Shown here: one piece after another, positions 23,600 through 36,139 of the stretch | Layout of the letters: each line of letters opens with the position of its first letter | Numbering within the stretch: the stretch's first letter is position 1 | Source: Cadophora sp. MPI-SDFR-AT-0126 | Taxonomy: Eukaryota > Ascomycota > Leotiomycetes > Helotiales > Ploettnerulaceae | Direction: 5' to 3' | Length of the DNA stretch: 64,000 nucleotides | NCBI GenBank assembly: GCA_020747065.1 | Contig: JAGMVK010000003.1 | Location: 1,054,001-1,118,000, forward strand | Notes under the pieces: generated by a model | The model's input: the letters and a program-made list of their open reading frames with translations, nothing else | What the model was told of the DNA's origin: nothing | Database searches by the model: none | Position numbers and translations under genes: made by a program

Positions 23600-26500
23600 T
23601 TAATCCTTTTACGGAATTATAATTGCGAATCTTTTATTATCTAATATTACTATTCTTTTTCTTTCTTTTTCTAAATTAATTACTTCTTATAAAAGCTTTC
23701 TTTAAATAACTAGAGCTAAGGCCAGAAGTTCTTCTTTTTTCTTTTCTTTATCTAAGCTTAATTTATTTCCGGGCTTAATTTCCTTAATAAGCTCCGCGCT
23801 TTCTAAGGGTATACCTTTACTTAATTCTAGCTTAGAATTAATAAGCTCCTAAAAAAAGTCTTTCTTTTAGAATACCTTTAACTAGCTTCCTAAAAATATA
23901 CCTTATAATTAAGTCCTAAATAATTTAGTAAAAAGGAATATCTCCTTCTTCAGAAGCGCTTTATTTATCTTATATAATTCGAGCTATTTATAGCTAAGTT
24001 TAACTTTAAATAATATATTTACTTTCTACTTTATATTATATAGTAGTATAATATTACTTATAATAATTTCAAAGAAATAAATCCTCCTACTTACGTTAAA
24101 CTTATCTTTTTATATAACTTATACTCTCTTTTATCTAGTAGTAGCTTTCTTAAAATCCTTATCCCGAATTTAAATTTATTAAGCTTATAGTACTAGTAAG
24201 TCTAATTCTGATTTAATATTTTCTTAGTCTATAATTCTTTAAGTTAAAATAGTAAGCTTTATTAGTAAAATAGTTTCCGACTTATACTATATCTAGAAGA
24301 GTATTCTACTAGTTATAGTCTTAATAATATAGTAGTTAGCTAGTAAGACTATATATAGATTCCTTACTTAATTACCTAATCCCTCTTCTATTATCTTAGT
24401 AAGTCCATTAATTATAAGTTTATAGCCTCTTTTAATTATACTATTAGTAAGCGTATAATAAGCTAAGACTATAACTCTTTTAATCCTATACTTTTTAGTA
24501 AGGCACTTAACCCACCTCTTATTCTTAGGCCCCCTATTTATAATAAGCTTTTTAAAAATCCTATGTTTATAAATAATATTCTCTTAAATGAAATCTACTA
24601 CTACTATAAAGGTTACGTTAACTAAGGCCTTAGCCTTAACTTATCCTAAAAGATTATTCCTAGCTATAACTAAGTACTGCTTCCTATATCTTATAAGTAA
24701 GTAGATAATATCTATTCCGACCTTAATCTATAAAGCGCTTATTTAAGTAGGATAAAGAGTCTTTTTTAATTTTATAGAATCTCTAAATTAGTAGGCTTTA
24801 TATATAGCTACGTATTTCTTTATATCTAAGTAAAGGGTATTTTAGAAGTATCTTTCAGTAACTTTTTAGTAAGTACTTTTTTTTTCTTTATAATCTAATT
24901 CCTTATATAGTAATTAAAAGATAGTTTACCTCTTATTTTAATTATCTAAGATTTATTGAATTAGGAGCCCCTTATTAATCCTATAGTAAAGTACTCCTAA
25001 GTATATTATATAATTTAACACTCACTGCTTAAATATTCTAAAATTAATTGAATTTACTTTATTGAGCTTCTTTAGTATTAATAGAAACTCTACGATTAAT
25101 CTAGAATCTAGACTCTAGTATTCTTTTAGTTATAAAGATACTTTATTTAATTAGTACCCTATTTAAATCCGATTAAACTAAGTATTAATAAAGTTATTAA
25201 TATCTTTCTCTTATACTTTAGTATCTAATTCCTTTTAACTTATAAGGTATCTTAAAAACCTATCTACTATAGTGTGCTTAACCTTAAGTATATAGCGTAC
25301 TTTAAAATCGAATAACCTTATCTAAGTAATCTATCTAGTAATTAAAGCTCCGGAGAGATCTAAAATACCTTAGTTTAACTAAGCTACTAAGACTATAGTA
25401 TCTATTTCTAAAATAAAATACTATTTAATTAAGACTCCTTGGACTTTCTTTAAGACTTTTAGGATTCTATAATACTCTCTTTTAGTAATATCGTAATTCC
25501 TTTCTACTACTAATCACACTCTACTATTATACTTAATAAAATATTTTTTTTTCTCTTAATTCAGTTATATAAGAATTATACCTTACCTCTAAAGGCTTAT
25601 ATCTATAGCTAGTACTACTTCTCTAGTACCCTTAGAAATATCTAACTATACTAAAGCTAGAGTAATTATTAATGCTAGCTTTAGTTTATTTATTACTTAA
25701 ATCTTTTAATCGCAGAAATTAAATTCTACTCCTTTTTTTAGTAAGAGATAAAGCGGCTCTGCTTTCTAAGCGTAGTCCTTAATCTAAATTTAGTAGTATT
25801 TATAGACCCTTAAGAAGGCCCGGACCTTAGTTGAATTCTTATACTCTCTTTAATCTAAAATCTTAATTACTTTCTTATTATTTAGGAATTTTCCTTTTAT
25901 AGTATATATAAACTCTACTAGTCTTAGTCTTGTAACCCTAAACTAAGACTTTAGTTTAATTATAGCTCTTACTCTTTCTATATTTAAGAATACTAAATCC
26001 AGATTAATGAAATATTTAAGTATAAATCTTCGTATCCTTAGCACTAATTTCTTGTTATTATAAGTAAAATATAGTCTTAGTATAAGTATATTATTAATAA
26101 AGATTTATACTTGCGCTAGTTTATAATCCTTTAAAATTATCTTCCCTATTTAATAGAATTAAGCTACTAAATTAGTTACTCCCTAAATAAGTGTAGTATA
26201 TTAAAGAAGCTCGAGAAGAGTTTAAAAAGCTATTAAGTCTTAGTTATTAAGGTGCAGAGTTACTTAATCGTAGTCGAAAAAGAAGTTGATCAGGAAAGTA
26301 ATTATATAATCAGTAAAGTCTTTAAATATCTCCTTTATATTAAGAGGTAGATTTACATCCCTCACTATTATTACGTTATACTTCATAGTTATATCAATTA
26401 TATAATAAGCTCTACTCTTCTTCTTAATTAAAAACTATTAATTTCTATAAGACCTATACTTATATTCTAATATCCTAGCCTTTAATTTCTTATTAAGTAT

Positions 26501-27400
26501 ATCTTTAATATACTCGCGTAAATATTTTAAGACCAGGAATCCTAGTAACTACTACGCTTAATAAGGTATTATATAAATCTCCTACAAAGGGTAAATATCC
26601 TTATAAATCTTTTTATATTCTAAGAAATTAAAAGTAATTATAACCTTACACTAATATAATATCTTAGTTAAAAGCTTTTTTTTCTAAGGCTATAGCTCTT
26701 CCCTAAAAATCATCCCTTTTAACCTTTCTAGCGTTAATCTCTGCCCTTTAAGTAGTTCTAAGAACTTAAGAGTAATTTACTTATCGAACTCGTGTAATAG
26801 CTTAAAAGGACTCTATTATTTTTCCTATATTAATCTTATCTACTTTTAATCTAGTTTTCTTTTAAGCTTTAATTCATTAAAAATATTCTTTTAGATAGGT
26901 ATAACCTTATTTACCTTCCTTTTATATACTCCCTAAATACTAATAATAGGAAAAAGCCGCTTTACCTAAATTAAAGAAATTAAATCCATCTTCCTAGATA
27001 TAATTATATTATCCTTTTCACTAAACACCGATACTAAGAAAACCCTAGCCTCCGCTATTCGAACCTAATTAAACGCCGCTGCTATCTAATTCCCTTCTTT
27101 AGTAAAGGATTTACTAGAAACGCTTACTAATACGCCCTTAGTTACTCTTTTTCCAAAAAGATTTCTAACTTAGACCTTACTTTAGTTAAATTAGTTATTT
27201 TAATTATAACCTACTTCGTTTACTTATTATTAATTACAGTAGCGAATTAGCTACCCTTATTATAAAAGAATAATATTAAACTATTAATAATAAAGGACTG
27301 CCTAAGAACTATATTATTCTCAGTCTTTTCTAATATAAAGAAACTCCTAGTAATTATAATACTCCCTATTTCTATAACTATATTCTTATATAGTTCCCTG
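23600..27400 (-). pseudogene. pol: pol relic: protease, reverse transcriptase, RNase H, integrase
   Basis: Minus-strand relic. At about 27.3 kb is a retropepsin-like region (SFFILEKTE then IVLRQSFIINSLILFFYN, like the family FFVLE...LLGQPFI pattern). At 26090-26101 the reverse transcriptase catalytic box reads F-I-N-N where Y/F-x-D-D is expected, both Asp codons now AAT. At about 24.0-24.6 kb is the integrase core: IINRGPKNK (family VDxGPEN, first Asp to Asn), GIKRVIVLAYYTLTNSIIKR (family xxNGxxERG, Glu to Lys), LGNWVRNL with the Trp now a stop. A DNA-interaction tail follows (IPLESAELI). It would have copied and integrated the element; several catalytic residues are lost. Confidence 0.88.
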
Positions 27401-27999
27401 AACTTTTTATACTCTTCTAAATATCTAATTATCTCTAAGTTAGGGTTAGGGCGTACTAGTAACCCTGTACTTACAGCTATAAATAATAGGATAATATTAA
27501 GCTTTAACTTATAATTAATTAGAACTATTATAACTATTAAATCTATTTAAATCTTAACTTTAGAGCTTTAAACTACTAGCAGTGCAGGATCCTTCGAGTT
27601 ACTTATTATTCCAGCTAACTCTACGCTAATATCCTTAGCTGCTTTATTTACCTTTACCTTAAGTTCTCTAGCTCGCTCTTTAACTATAGCTATATTTTTA
27701 AATAATAGCTTTTATAATATATTTAAATATACTAGTAGCTTTCTCTTAATTATCCCCTTTAATTTATTATTTAAAAGCTTATCTAATAAGTTTATTAGAT
27801 ATACCTCCTTCTTAAGTAAGTTTATAAACTTCTTAATCTTTTTATCTACTTAAGGTCTAATCTTCCTTAGCTTTTCTATTTACTTCTTATTAATTTCCAT
27901 CTTTTCCACTACCTTCCCTTACTATACCCTATCTCTAAAAGCCTCCTTTACTTAATCCCAGACCTTTTAACTCCCTAAGTAAGGTACTTTAAGAGCTAC

Positions 28000-29900
28000 T
28001 AAATCCTTTTCCTTTTTTATACGCCTTTTTAGAATCTTCCTTAGGTTTACTTACTTATTGTTTCCCTTTACTTTTAACTTCTTACTTCTTACACTTAATA
28101 CTCCTACTATACCCTAATTTACCTCTTCTTCCTCTTTATCTTATTTATCTTATAGAACTACCCCTACTACTATTCCACTAATATTTTTTATAATTATAAT
28201 TAATTAATACACTACTCCTTATCCAACTAGTCTACTTAAGGCCCCCTGCTTTAAAGCTTTCTATTATTACTATATAATTTTTCTTCTAGGAACTCTCTAC
28301 CTTACTTATATAAAATTACCCCTATCTTCTCTCTTTCCCTAATGTATTCTTCCCTAGACTTCATATACTAACCTCCTTTCCGTATCTAATATAAAATAAG
28401 AGCACTTCCTTTAGTAGTAGCTATTCTTTATATAATAGAAGCAATACGTAGAATAATTATTATATATTCCTGCAGCCCTGATTACAATTAGTACTATATT
28501 ATATTGCTATCCTATATATATAGCTTAGGGCAGCTTTAATAAATTAATTTAATCTAAAGGCTTAGCTAAGTACGCCCTAATACAGTTTCCCTCGCTAGGT
28601 AAGCTAAATCCTAAGCGCGCCCTTAGACTAATCCCAAAAAGCGTAGCCTTCGTAATAAGCGTAAGCGTATTAAGAGCTTAAGTTATTTCCTTAATAGCTT
28701 TAGTAGAGACCGAACTTAGTGTAATTACTAGAGCTACTAGGCGATCTTTACCTTTTTGTAAAACAATTATTTAGCCTAAAGTATTTACTAATTCACTTAA
28801 GTCCTTCTTCTTTTTATAGCTATTAGAAAACTTTTAGATTATCTTATTTGTAGTATAAATACTAATAGCTATCTTTATAAGTTTATTAAATATAATAGTA
28901 TTTAGCTTATTAATATTAATTTTATTCTTCTGAATTACCTTTCCACGAATATCTTCTAAGAGACTATTTAAGAACCAGATACCTCTAGTATAGCCCTTAA
29001 GCTGCCCTTTATTCATAAAGGTAATTAAGACCGCTGTATATTATTGAATAAACTTCTGAATATCTTTCTTACTTATTCATAGTTTTAATTTTAAAGTCTT
29101 TAAGAAGGATTAGGAATTTATTTATTAAAAGATATTTTAATTCTTATACTTTTCTTAAAGTTCTTTAATTAAATACTTCTAATTTAGATAAGCCCAGGTA
29201 ATTAGTGTTTTAATATACTACCTAATAGATAACCTATAATACCGCGGAAGTTACTTTACCTTATCTTTTATTTTTAATTATATATCTTTACACTAATCTA
29301 AATACTACTTAAGAAATTTAGTAATATTAACTCTATTAAAGTATAAGGCCCCTAAAGTTTTAAGCGCAAGTATTAAAGCTATATACCTTAGATTAGCTAT
29401 CTTTATAATAGTAGTAATAAAGTCAGCTTATCCCCCTTACTAAGTAGGAAGATACTATTTCGTTTTTTCACTACTTTCTATATTTAGCGTTAATTAAAAG
29501 CTTTCCAAAAAATCTTCCTCTAAGAATAAATTAACTTTAGTAAGATCTGGAAATAACTTAAGTCTTTAATAGTAATAACTACTTATTAAGTATAGTAAAG
29601 CGCGATTTATTAGTATTAATAATAAAAGCACTAAAAGTATTAGAGTAATATAAGCGCTCCTTATAATCTCTAGTCCTAATACTCTAATACTTACCTTATT
29701 TACTACTATACTTACTTACGATTCCTTTTTCCTTAGCCCTTTTTCCTTATACTCCTTCTTAGCCCACCTCCTCTTTATATTTATTTACTCTCTAGTAAGT
29801 AATTAGGCTTACTTAGCCCTATTACTCCGCCGCGTTTCCCTAGTAACTATAGTTTTCTCTTTTACTTAATTTCTCTTATCTTAACTATACCTTAGTACCT
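28000..29900 (-). pseudogene. gag: gag relic of the gypsy element with zinc knuckle
   Basis: Minus-strand relic next to the 5' LTR. It includes a fungal gypsy capsid-like region (IKIANLRYIALILALKTLG; FNRVNITKFLK; LPRYYRLSIRQYIKTL with the Gln now a stop) at about 29.1-29.45 kb, the segment GIWFLNSLLEDIRGKVIQK at about 28.95 kb, and a zinc knuckle at about 28,403-28,445: CFYYIKNSYYxRKC, matching CX2CX4HX4C with Cys and His positions turned to Tyr. The fragment 28834-29016 is still open. Gag would package element RNA in cytoplasmic virus-like particles. Confidence 0.8.
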
Positions 29901-30132
29901 TACTAAGGTATAATTCGTTCACTATTAATCTTAGCTTTATACCGTAGGTTTCTTAAAGCTTTATAAAGCCCTTTTTATTCTAAACTATTCTATTATATTC
30001 TAATATTCTTGAGGCGCCTTACTAATTATTAATGAAATTCAACCTCTTACTTCTTACCTAAGTTAACTTACACTTAGTTTCACGCCTATATTACTTTCTC
30101 AATTCCTTATATAAGTTATTAATATAAAGGAG

Positions 30133-30308
30133 TAAAGTAGTACTATTAAGTGCATAGTAAATAGGGGAATAACTCGTGCGTGAATTAATTAGGTAATAGA
30201 AGTAAGAGGAAGAAGATAATAATTACTAGTCTAGCAGCGCTGACCTATCTATCTACAGCTGAAACGGAAAAATAAAAACCCTTGTAGTAGGCCTTCGACC
30301 CCACTACA
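30133..30308 (-). repeat. LTR of the Ty3/gypsy element (5' LTR in element orientation)
   Basis: Same length (176 bp) as its partner at 18445-18620. On the minus strand it begins TGTAGTGGGGTCG and ends in a derivative of CTCCA, the TG...CA form of LTRs. This copy keeps more G and C (for example cttcgaccccactaca where the partner has tttaatcttactata), so RIP hit the two copies unequally. Confidence 0.92.
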
Positions 30309-30845
30309 ATATAACTGATGTATATCTTTATATCCGAAATGATCTAAGTATAATCTAGGCTTATAAAACCACTAATTTCCTAATCAAAAATAAGTAATGC
30401 AATATCCGAATTATATATTCAAAGGCAAGTGAATATCAAAAAGTATAAAATAAATATATATCCTTATTTTCATATCCTTTTAATATATACCTAAGCATTT
30501 AATATCACACGAAATACTACCGGAAATAAGAAATATCTAATGCTTAAGATATATATAATAAAACCAAGCATATAAGGGAATCCAAGGGAATTGCTGAGTT
30601 ATATTCAAATAATCAATTCTACAGTTCTAGGCTCTTTTAAAGGTTTAATAGTTTCGTAACCTTTAACAAATTTAGTTAAAAAGCAAGAAGATCTTTATTA
30701 AAAGTGAAAAAGCGTTAAATAAGCTCTTAACCACTTCTTAGCCCCTTGTATTTACAAAGCTTTAACCTTATTCTACCTCTTTAATTACCCCGCTAACTAC
30801 CTCGCTAACCTCAAGTTAGTATACTAATATACTACTAATATACTA
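30309..30845. other. Remaining 5' side of the hAT element, right of the gypsy insertion
   Basis: AT-rich sequence between the gypsy LTR and the candidate right inverted repeat (30805-30845). It contains several short scattered words like taagcattt and atatccttttaatatatacc, also found left of the gypsy at 18.2-18.36 kb, as expected for hAT subterminal repeats. No coding frame recognised. Together with 15211-18444 it would make a hAT element of about 3.8 kb. Confidence 0.4.
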
Positions 30846-30872
30846 AAATATCAAAATCTCTAAGCTAATATT

Positions 30873-30932
30873 ACTTCGTATTTTTAGGAATAATCCTATA
30901 TCACTCCGTATTTTTGAGAATAATCCCATATC
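30873..30932. repeat. Tandem pair of 30 bp units
   Basis: The word cgtatttttaggaataatcc at 30877 is repeated 30 bp later as cgtatttttgagaataatcc, with matching flanks. Differences are transitions. It marks the edge between AT-rich and normal composition. Confidence 0.6.
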
Positions 30933-30959
30933 ACTGAAGTGAGGAATACCAATTATGCT

Positions 30960-31440
30960 ACAAATACTATTGCGAACACTAATTCCACCGAGACAATCCA
31001 CGTAACCAATGAGCCGAAGCAAGTATATCCATCGATAGGCCGTGATTGAAGTGTAGAGACGTTGATCTATACACTGAAGTATGCAGGAAATTGACTTATT
31101 TGGTTAAATATAAAGGTTAACAATTCGCTTGTTTGCGGTCTTGATGCGGGTGTGAATGCTGGCAGCTGGGTTGGCGACGAGCCGAGTTGCAAGCGACGAC
31201 GAGCCACTGTAGGCAGTGACTGGGTCCTTTCGCTTGAACTATCAATGCTGACTGTTCTGCCTCTACTCAAGTGTGAGCATAAAGTGAGGCGCAAATCAAA
31301 GAGGAGATGAAATCGCAAGGCACAATCTTACATCCCAGCGCTCATGTTTACATATGAGGGCCTCCCTAGTCACATTTTGTAGCATAAGCCTCACAAGGCG
31401 ACTGTAACGTGCTTTTAAAGTGTTCATTAAACTGCCTTGT
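30960..31440. other. Normal-composition sequence, no gene recognised
   Basis: Unmutated-looking DNA at the start of the gene island. A minus-strand open frame at 31067-31318 has no recognisable domain and an unnatural Arg/Ser/Leu-rich composition; I do not call it a gene. Confidence 0.4.
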
Positions 31441-31710
31441 ATGGTTTTCGAGGGAGACAGCATTGCCACAAGCCGCTACGACAGAATGGGTCCTGGTGTC
31501 AAGGAGGAGTATAAGTCTGGGGACACGAGAAGCCTTCAAGATCTCAAAGGATGTAGGTTCTTAGCCTCCAGGTGATGTGGGCCATGAGACCGGGTCATGT
31601 GGATACGAACCTTTGGAAGCGCTGGTTGTGGAGGAGCATATGAGGGAATCTATACGGAAGGCGAGGGAGAGGAAGAGATTGGAGAAGGCTGCCAAAGAGA
31701 AGGCATGAGG
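31441..31710 (+). pseudogene. Possible gene 3' remnant
   Basis: From ATG 31441 a 44-codon frame reads MVFEGDSIATSRYDRMGPG and ends at 31575. In another frame the adjacent sequence gives a well-formed charged C-terminus (EALVVEEHMRESIRKARERK, then LEKAAKEKA and TGA at about 31710). This looks like the end of a protein whose exons are either spliced or frameshifted. No family is recognised. It could also be chance. Confidence 0.3.
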
Positions 31711-32190
31711 GTTGATGGTTGATCGGGATATTTCCGGAAGGCATTCAGCTGCCGGGACTGGACATGCCCATGCAGCGGCTTCTACGAGTTCCGCCGACTT
31801 TGGCCATCCTATATGTAAGATCTTAACGCCTGCTGGCATATTACTAGGGGCTCGCTCGCTCCATAGTAATGTCTTCTCTGGGCATTATTTCGCGTCACTG
31901 ATGGCGATTGCCCTTCCATGAAGCTGTCCGGCTAGTAGCCGAACGTGGAACGGATGCATTCATGTATACCAGATACTTATTGGCCTAACTTATTTAGTTG
32001 AATAGTGTGAGAGGGCGACATTGATACAGATTGCATGCCAGGCTGCTCCAAACTTTGACCTCCAGCATTTCAAGAGTTCCCTCCCTTGTTCATCCTATGA
32101 CTTTGATTACCGGGTATCACTGCTCGTTTGAAGAAGTTCGGGATACCATGGCTGACCTGAACACAAATAGATCAGCACCAAATTCAAAGG

Positions 32191-34616
32191 CTACATGGAC
32201 CCCGGAAGCCACTCACCTCCAAGGTTTTTCTTCATAGCTCTACGCAAATTCTCATTCAAATCCCGAGCATCTCTCAAACATGCAAGAAGCATCTCTGCTG
32301 CCCCTTCATGCTTCAAGACATGCACAGGCGTAATACTGCCTGGCATAACTCCCTGGCGGTACCCGGGCTCGCAACATTCGGCAATTTCTCCTAATCGCCG
32401 ATCAACAGGTTCAAGATCCACATCCGGCGCCGTAATAGTCAGGAATTCCTTCAATCCAACGACCTCTAACTCATCGCGGCCAAGTGGAGTGGAGGGTGGA
32501 TTCTCAACCTCGATAGTCTGTTTGCGAGGGCGAATGATTGCGTAGCGGACATGCCCGCAGGAGCTTTCTGCTTCTTGCTTGGACGCCTGAGGATTCCAGC
32601 CTTTTCCAGATGTGATGAGGACGGTCCAGCCGTCTGGTGACAAGTCGCGAATCTTGGGTCTGATATCATCGGGGATGTTGTCATCGCCTATTGCGAAGCT
32701 TTCCGCTGGGATAGGAGATATTTCGACCGAAGATAGGCTGGAAGATGTAAGAGATGCTGGGGCGCTGGAAAAGCTGAAAAGACGCGCAGAAGAATTGAAG
32801 TCCTCCTTTACCGGAAAATTGGACTTGGAGCTGTGGAGATAAGTCAGGAAACCGGCAGCAAACCGCTCAGGTGCGAGAAGGCTGTCGCCCAAATAGACGG
32901 AAGCGGTTTTGTATGGAGTACCTCGGGTAATTTGGTAGCTGATGAGAATTTGCTGGATAGGGAATATAGAAAGGGGTGCTGTTTGAATCGTGCTCGCGGA
33001 CGTGCTTGTGTTCTTCGAGATAGTTGGGAGCCAAAAGATCTTGCGAAGAGCAGCTGAGTATGACCCCGCGAACGTGAGTTTCACTCTCGAGAAAAAGTGC
33101 GGTCGAGTAGCGAGAGCTTCAAGAAGCTCCACGTCTGGCGTGTCGGCTTTCCGCAAGGGGCTTTGCATGAGGTATATCTCGCGAAGACTTTCCGATTTCG
33201 AAAGTCCCTCCATGAGCTCAGGCGATAGGTTTCGCATGGTGCTTGTGCAGATACTGATCGACGATATCGTACCCAACTCGGGAATGTTCACAGCCGCTGA
33301 GATGGCTTCCACTGAGATGTCATCCAGTTGTTCTAAGCAGAGATGTTCCCCATCGGCGAATGCAAGTCGAAGAAGAATGCCTGCAGACTGCGTGTTTCCA
33401 AGTCTGTTGGAGTATTGCAGCAAATTGCGCTGTAGCATTTCCTTGAAGTTGGGGACTTTTCGAACATCATCAAAAATAGAGATGTTGAAATTTTCAACAT
33501 CTATCGTACTTTGCTAAAGGTTCGAAGATTATAATTAGCAATGTAGGATGAAAACTGCAATTTGAAACAATAAAAGGAGATGTTCATATGCGTGGGTCTT
33601 GCACTATAACGAACGGCCGTTGTATATCTGTACGTGGTGCTAATCGATAACGCATGGAGTCTTGAGTACTTACGAATAGGCTTCTGATAGCCTGCTCATG
33701 CAAGGATTTCTTCGTTCCAATTGACAAATCGGCCATTGGAAGTGTAATGTCGTACTCTGAACCACCAGGCCAGATAATGTCCAGTGCATCCGAGTGGACA
33801 AGAGGTATTCGAGCCAGTAGCTTCTTGACCTCTTCACCCTCAGGGGGCTCCGGGATTGTATCTGGACCTGGGAATTTGGTCAAGTATTCAGCAGCAGACA
33901 TGACGACTCGAGATCGCGCCTGGTCTAGAACGCGCATTTCGCCCCCAGAGTTGGACGGGGGTACGTGAGACCCTACGGGTCCTGTTTGTCGGTGGAATGC
34001 TTCAGCAGAAGGAACCCACATCATTGGCATCGTCGCAAACCCAACAACTCCATATCGCAGTGCGCTGAGGTCCGTGATATCGATGACTACCATGCCATAC
34101 TCGATGCTTATATCGCGATAGACGGTACCCAAAGGTTGCGGGGCTGCTTGGTAGCAATAGCTCTCTTGGGGATACAAAGCAACCCCTTGGAGCAAGCAAG
34201 CGGTAATGAATGGAAACTCTCGTACATTAGTATGGTCCCACGAATCTGACTCCATTCTGGGGGTAACGATCGCTCGCATCATTCTCTCGTAGCTCTACTT
34301 GTTCAGGACGATATTCCTCATGCCCTTCATCTCTCATATAATAGCCTGCAGCAAGAGATAATTCGGCTTTTATCGCCGTGCGATTAGTCTTGTCTGAGAA
34401 GATGGTGATGATCCTTTGGCAAGCTGCAATGAGAGGGAACCCTTGCAGCGAACCTATTCCATCTCCGTGTTCTGGATCCGCTGGTCCTCTGCTGGATACC
34501 ACGGCAATGGGACGGCGACGTCCAGCGATCTGGGCTACGACAAAGAAAACAAATGAATAAGGGTTGCGAGACAGACCAAAGTGCCTCCAATACGGGGTAA
34601 ATGTTGTGGATGCCAT
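32191..34616 (-). CDS. Unrecognised fungal multi-exon gene, largely intact
   Basis: Minus strand, three open segments. Segment 1 from ATG 34616 (MASTTFTPYWRHFGLSRNPY; Arg-rich AGRRRPIAVVSSRGP). Segment 2 in another frame down to about 33,600 (EFPFITACLLQGVALYPQES; DITDLSALRYGVVGFATMPM; ends RPFVI). Segment 3 starts at 33510 after a convincing acceptor (GCTAAT branch-like site, then CCTTTAG) with QSTIDVENFNISIFDDV and runs open through 33438 to the stop at 32191-32193, including leucine-rich text (EQLDDISVEAISAAVNIPEL). Total is about 770 residues. The junction near 34.25-34.30 kb needs either a poorly matching intron or a frameshift, and the donor before 33510 is not canonical. No domain recognised; no signal peptide or clear membrane segment. 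It is the only gene here without RIP stops, so it is probably single-copy and possibly expressed. Confidence 0.6.
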
Positions 34617-34639
34617 GGCGCAGATGCATGAGACAGAAA

Positions 34640-36139
34640 GAGTATCTATAATTTAGGATTATTATATAAATTATAGCTCCTTAGATAGTATATTATTACT
34701 ATTATATTAATTTTTTATTAGCTAAGCTCATGAGCCTTTCCTTCTATTATTAGAAACTACTGTAAGAGGACATAGGGTAAGCGGAGCGACGGGGGTAAGA
34801 GAATTAGGTTAAGGACTAAAGACTATCGAACGACTTTTTTAAAAGCTTATTTTAACGCGACCTAGGTTTAAAGCACTGTCCTCTTAGTTTTTTAAACCGC
34901 TTATCGTTGGTTTGTTTCCTTAGTAAAATAACCTTAAGCACCTATTATCTCTTATTTTACCTTTTAGCAGTTGTACTATATATTATTATTTTAGTCTTAG
35001 AGGCTAAGCATAAGTTTATGAATACTGTCAGCGCTTATAGAGGGTATTTATACCGAGAGTATTAACTAAAAAGCTAAATAAAAGCAAGTAAATCTGGTCT
35101 AAGTAAAAGTAATAATATCTTAAGATTTTGTTTTATATATTAAGAACACCTCTAGCCTAAGCCCTAATATCCCTTTATAATAGGTTATCTCCCTTACTAT
35201 AACCCTACTAATCACTTTCTAAAGGGTATTTTTGCGTTAACCTAAGCAGCTATATTAATAGGCGTCGAAGTAGACAAGATTCTACGAGTGGCAGTTGTAT
35301 TTACTATTCTTACGATAATTTTTACAGTAATATAAAAGTGAGCTCCTAGAGATCCCTTTTATAGTAGTAAGAATTACCGGAACGTTTACCTGCGAAATCC
35401 CATAACCTTTTAGATCGGCTATAATACTAGACTAAAGCTATTTAATGATTCTTTAAGTCTCCGTGGGTGAGTCTTCGTTAGTGACTTTGTCTCGGTTTTG
35501 AGTAATATACTGCTAGTACTGTAGAGTGTAGGACATAAATATATTCTTATTTTAGCATATACTACCACGGAATAGATAATCTATAGCTGTAATAAAAGCA
35601 TGTATTGTACCTGGTAATATAATAAGTGTATCCCCTCGGATAAGTAAGATCACTCGAATCTACGCTAGATTTGGCTTCTAGTTTGTTCCATCTCAAGCAA
35701 ATTCTTTACGCGTAGCCTACTCGTCCTGGGAAGTTAAAGACTCCGTGATTTTTATTTATTCTTTTTATACTATTACCTACCAGGCGTATGTCTTATTACA
35801 CGGCTCGGAATAAACGGAGAATAATTATCGACTAGCTAGTTGTAGATAAGGCTCTTTTTAAGCTATTATTATTAGTCTAAGACTAGGCGTTATACTAAAT
35901 ATACCCTTAGTAGTATTAGCTAGTTAGCTAGAATACCTGTAGTTAACTAACGTGTCCCGGTATACGCATATAAGTATATATCTAGGGTACGTGCTTTATA
36001 AAAATTGTATTTTATTTTTAAAAGCTTAACTTATTTTTACCTTTAGCCTATATATATTTCGTCTTTAAAATCTTAATTACTATACGTCTAAATACATATT
36101 CCTTAAGCGAATTTCTAATTCTAACTCCTTTAAGTTAAT
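34640..36139. other. AT-rich decayed sequence, nothing firmly recognised
   Basis: RIP-like composition returns at about 34640, just upstream of the intact gene. Minus-strand reading gives partly protein-like text around 35.1-35.5 kb but with too many frame changes to name. It may hold a worn transposon or gene relic. Confidence 0.35.

Larger units (their letters stand above)
18445..30308 (-). mobile_element. Ty3/gypsy LTR retrotransposon, about 11.9 kb, RIP-dead, nested in hAT
   Basis: Two 176 bp LTRs bound an internal region with, in minus-strand order, gag (about 29.9-28.0 kb), protease-like part (about 27.3 kb), reverse transcriptase (about 26.1 kb), RNase H region and integrase (about 24.9-23.6 kb). 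Integrase after reverse transcriptase is the Ty3/gypsy order. Beyond integrase lie about 5 kb of extra sequence, with an antisense frame at 21.75-23.35 kb and another minus-strand frame at 18.72-21.0 kb. This makes it longer than most fungal gypsy elements. No clean 5 bp target duplication was found (agaag left, atata right). Flanks belong to the hAT element. Confidence 0.92.

Noticed and set aside
18440..30313. 5 bp target-site duplication of the gypsy element
   Set aside because: The flanking bases agaag and atata do not match even allowing for transitions, so none is claimed.
32195..33517. Several plus-strand open frames in the gene island
   Set aside because: All lie opposite the minus-strand gene and lack motifs.
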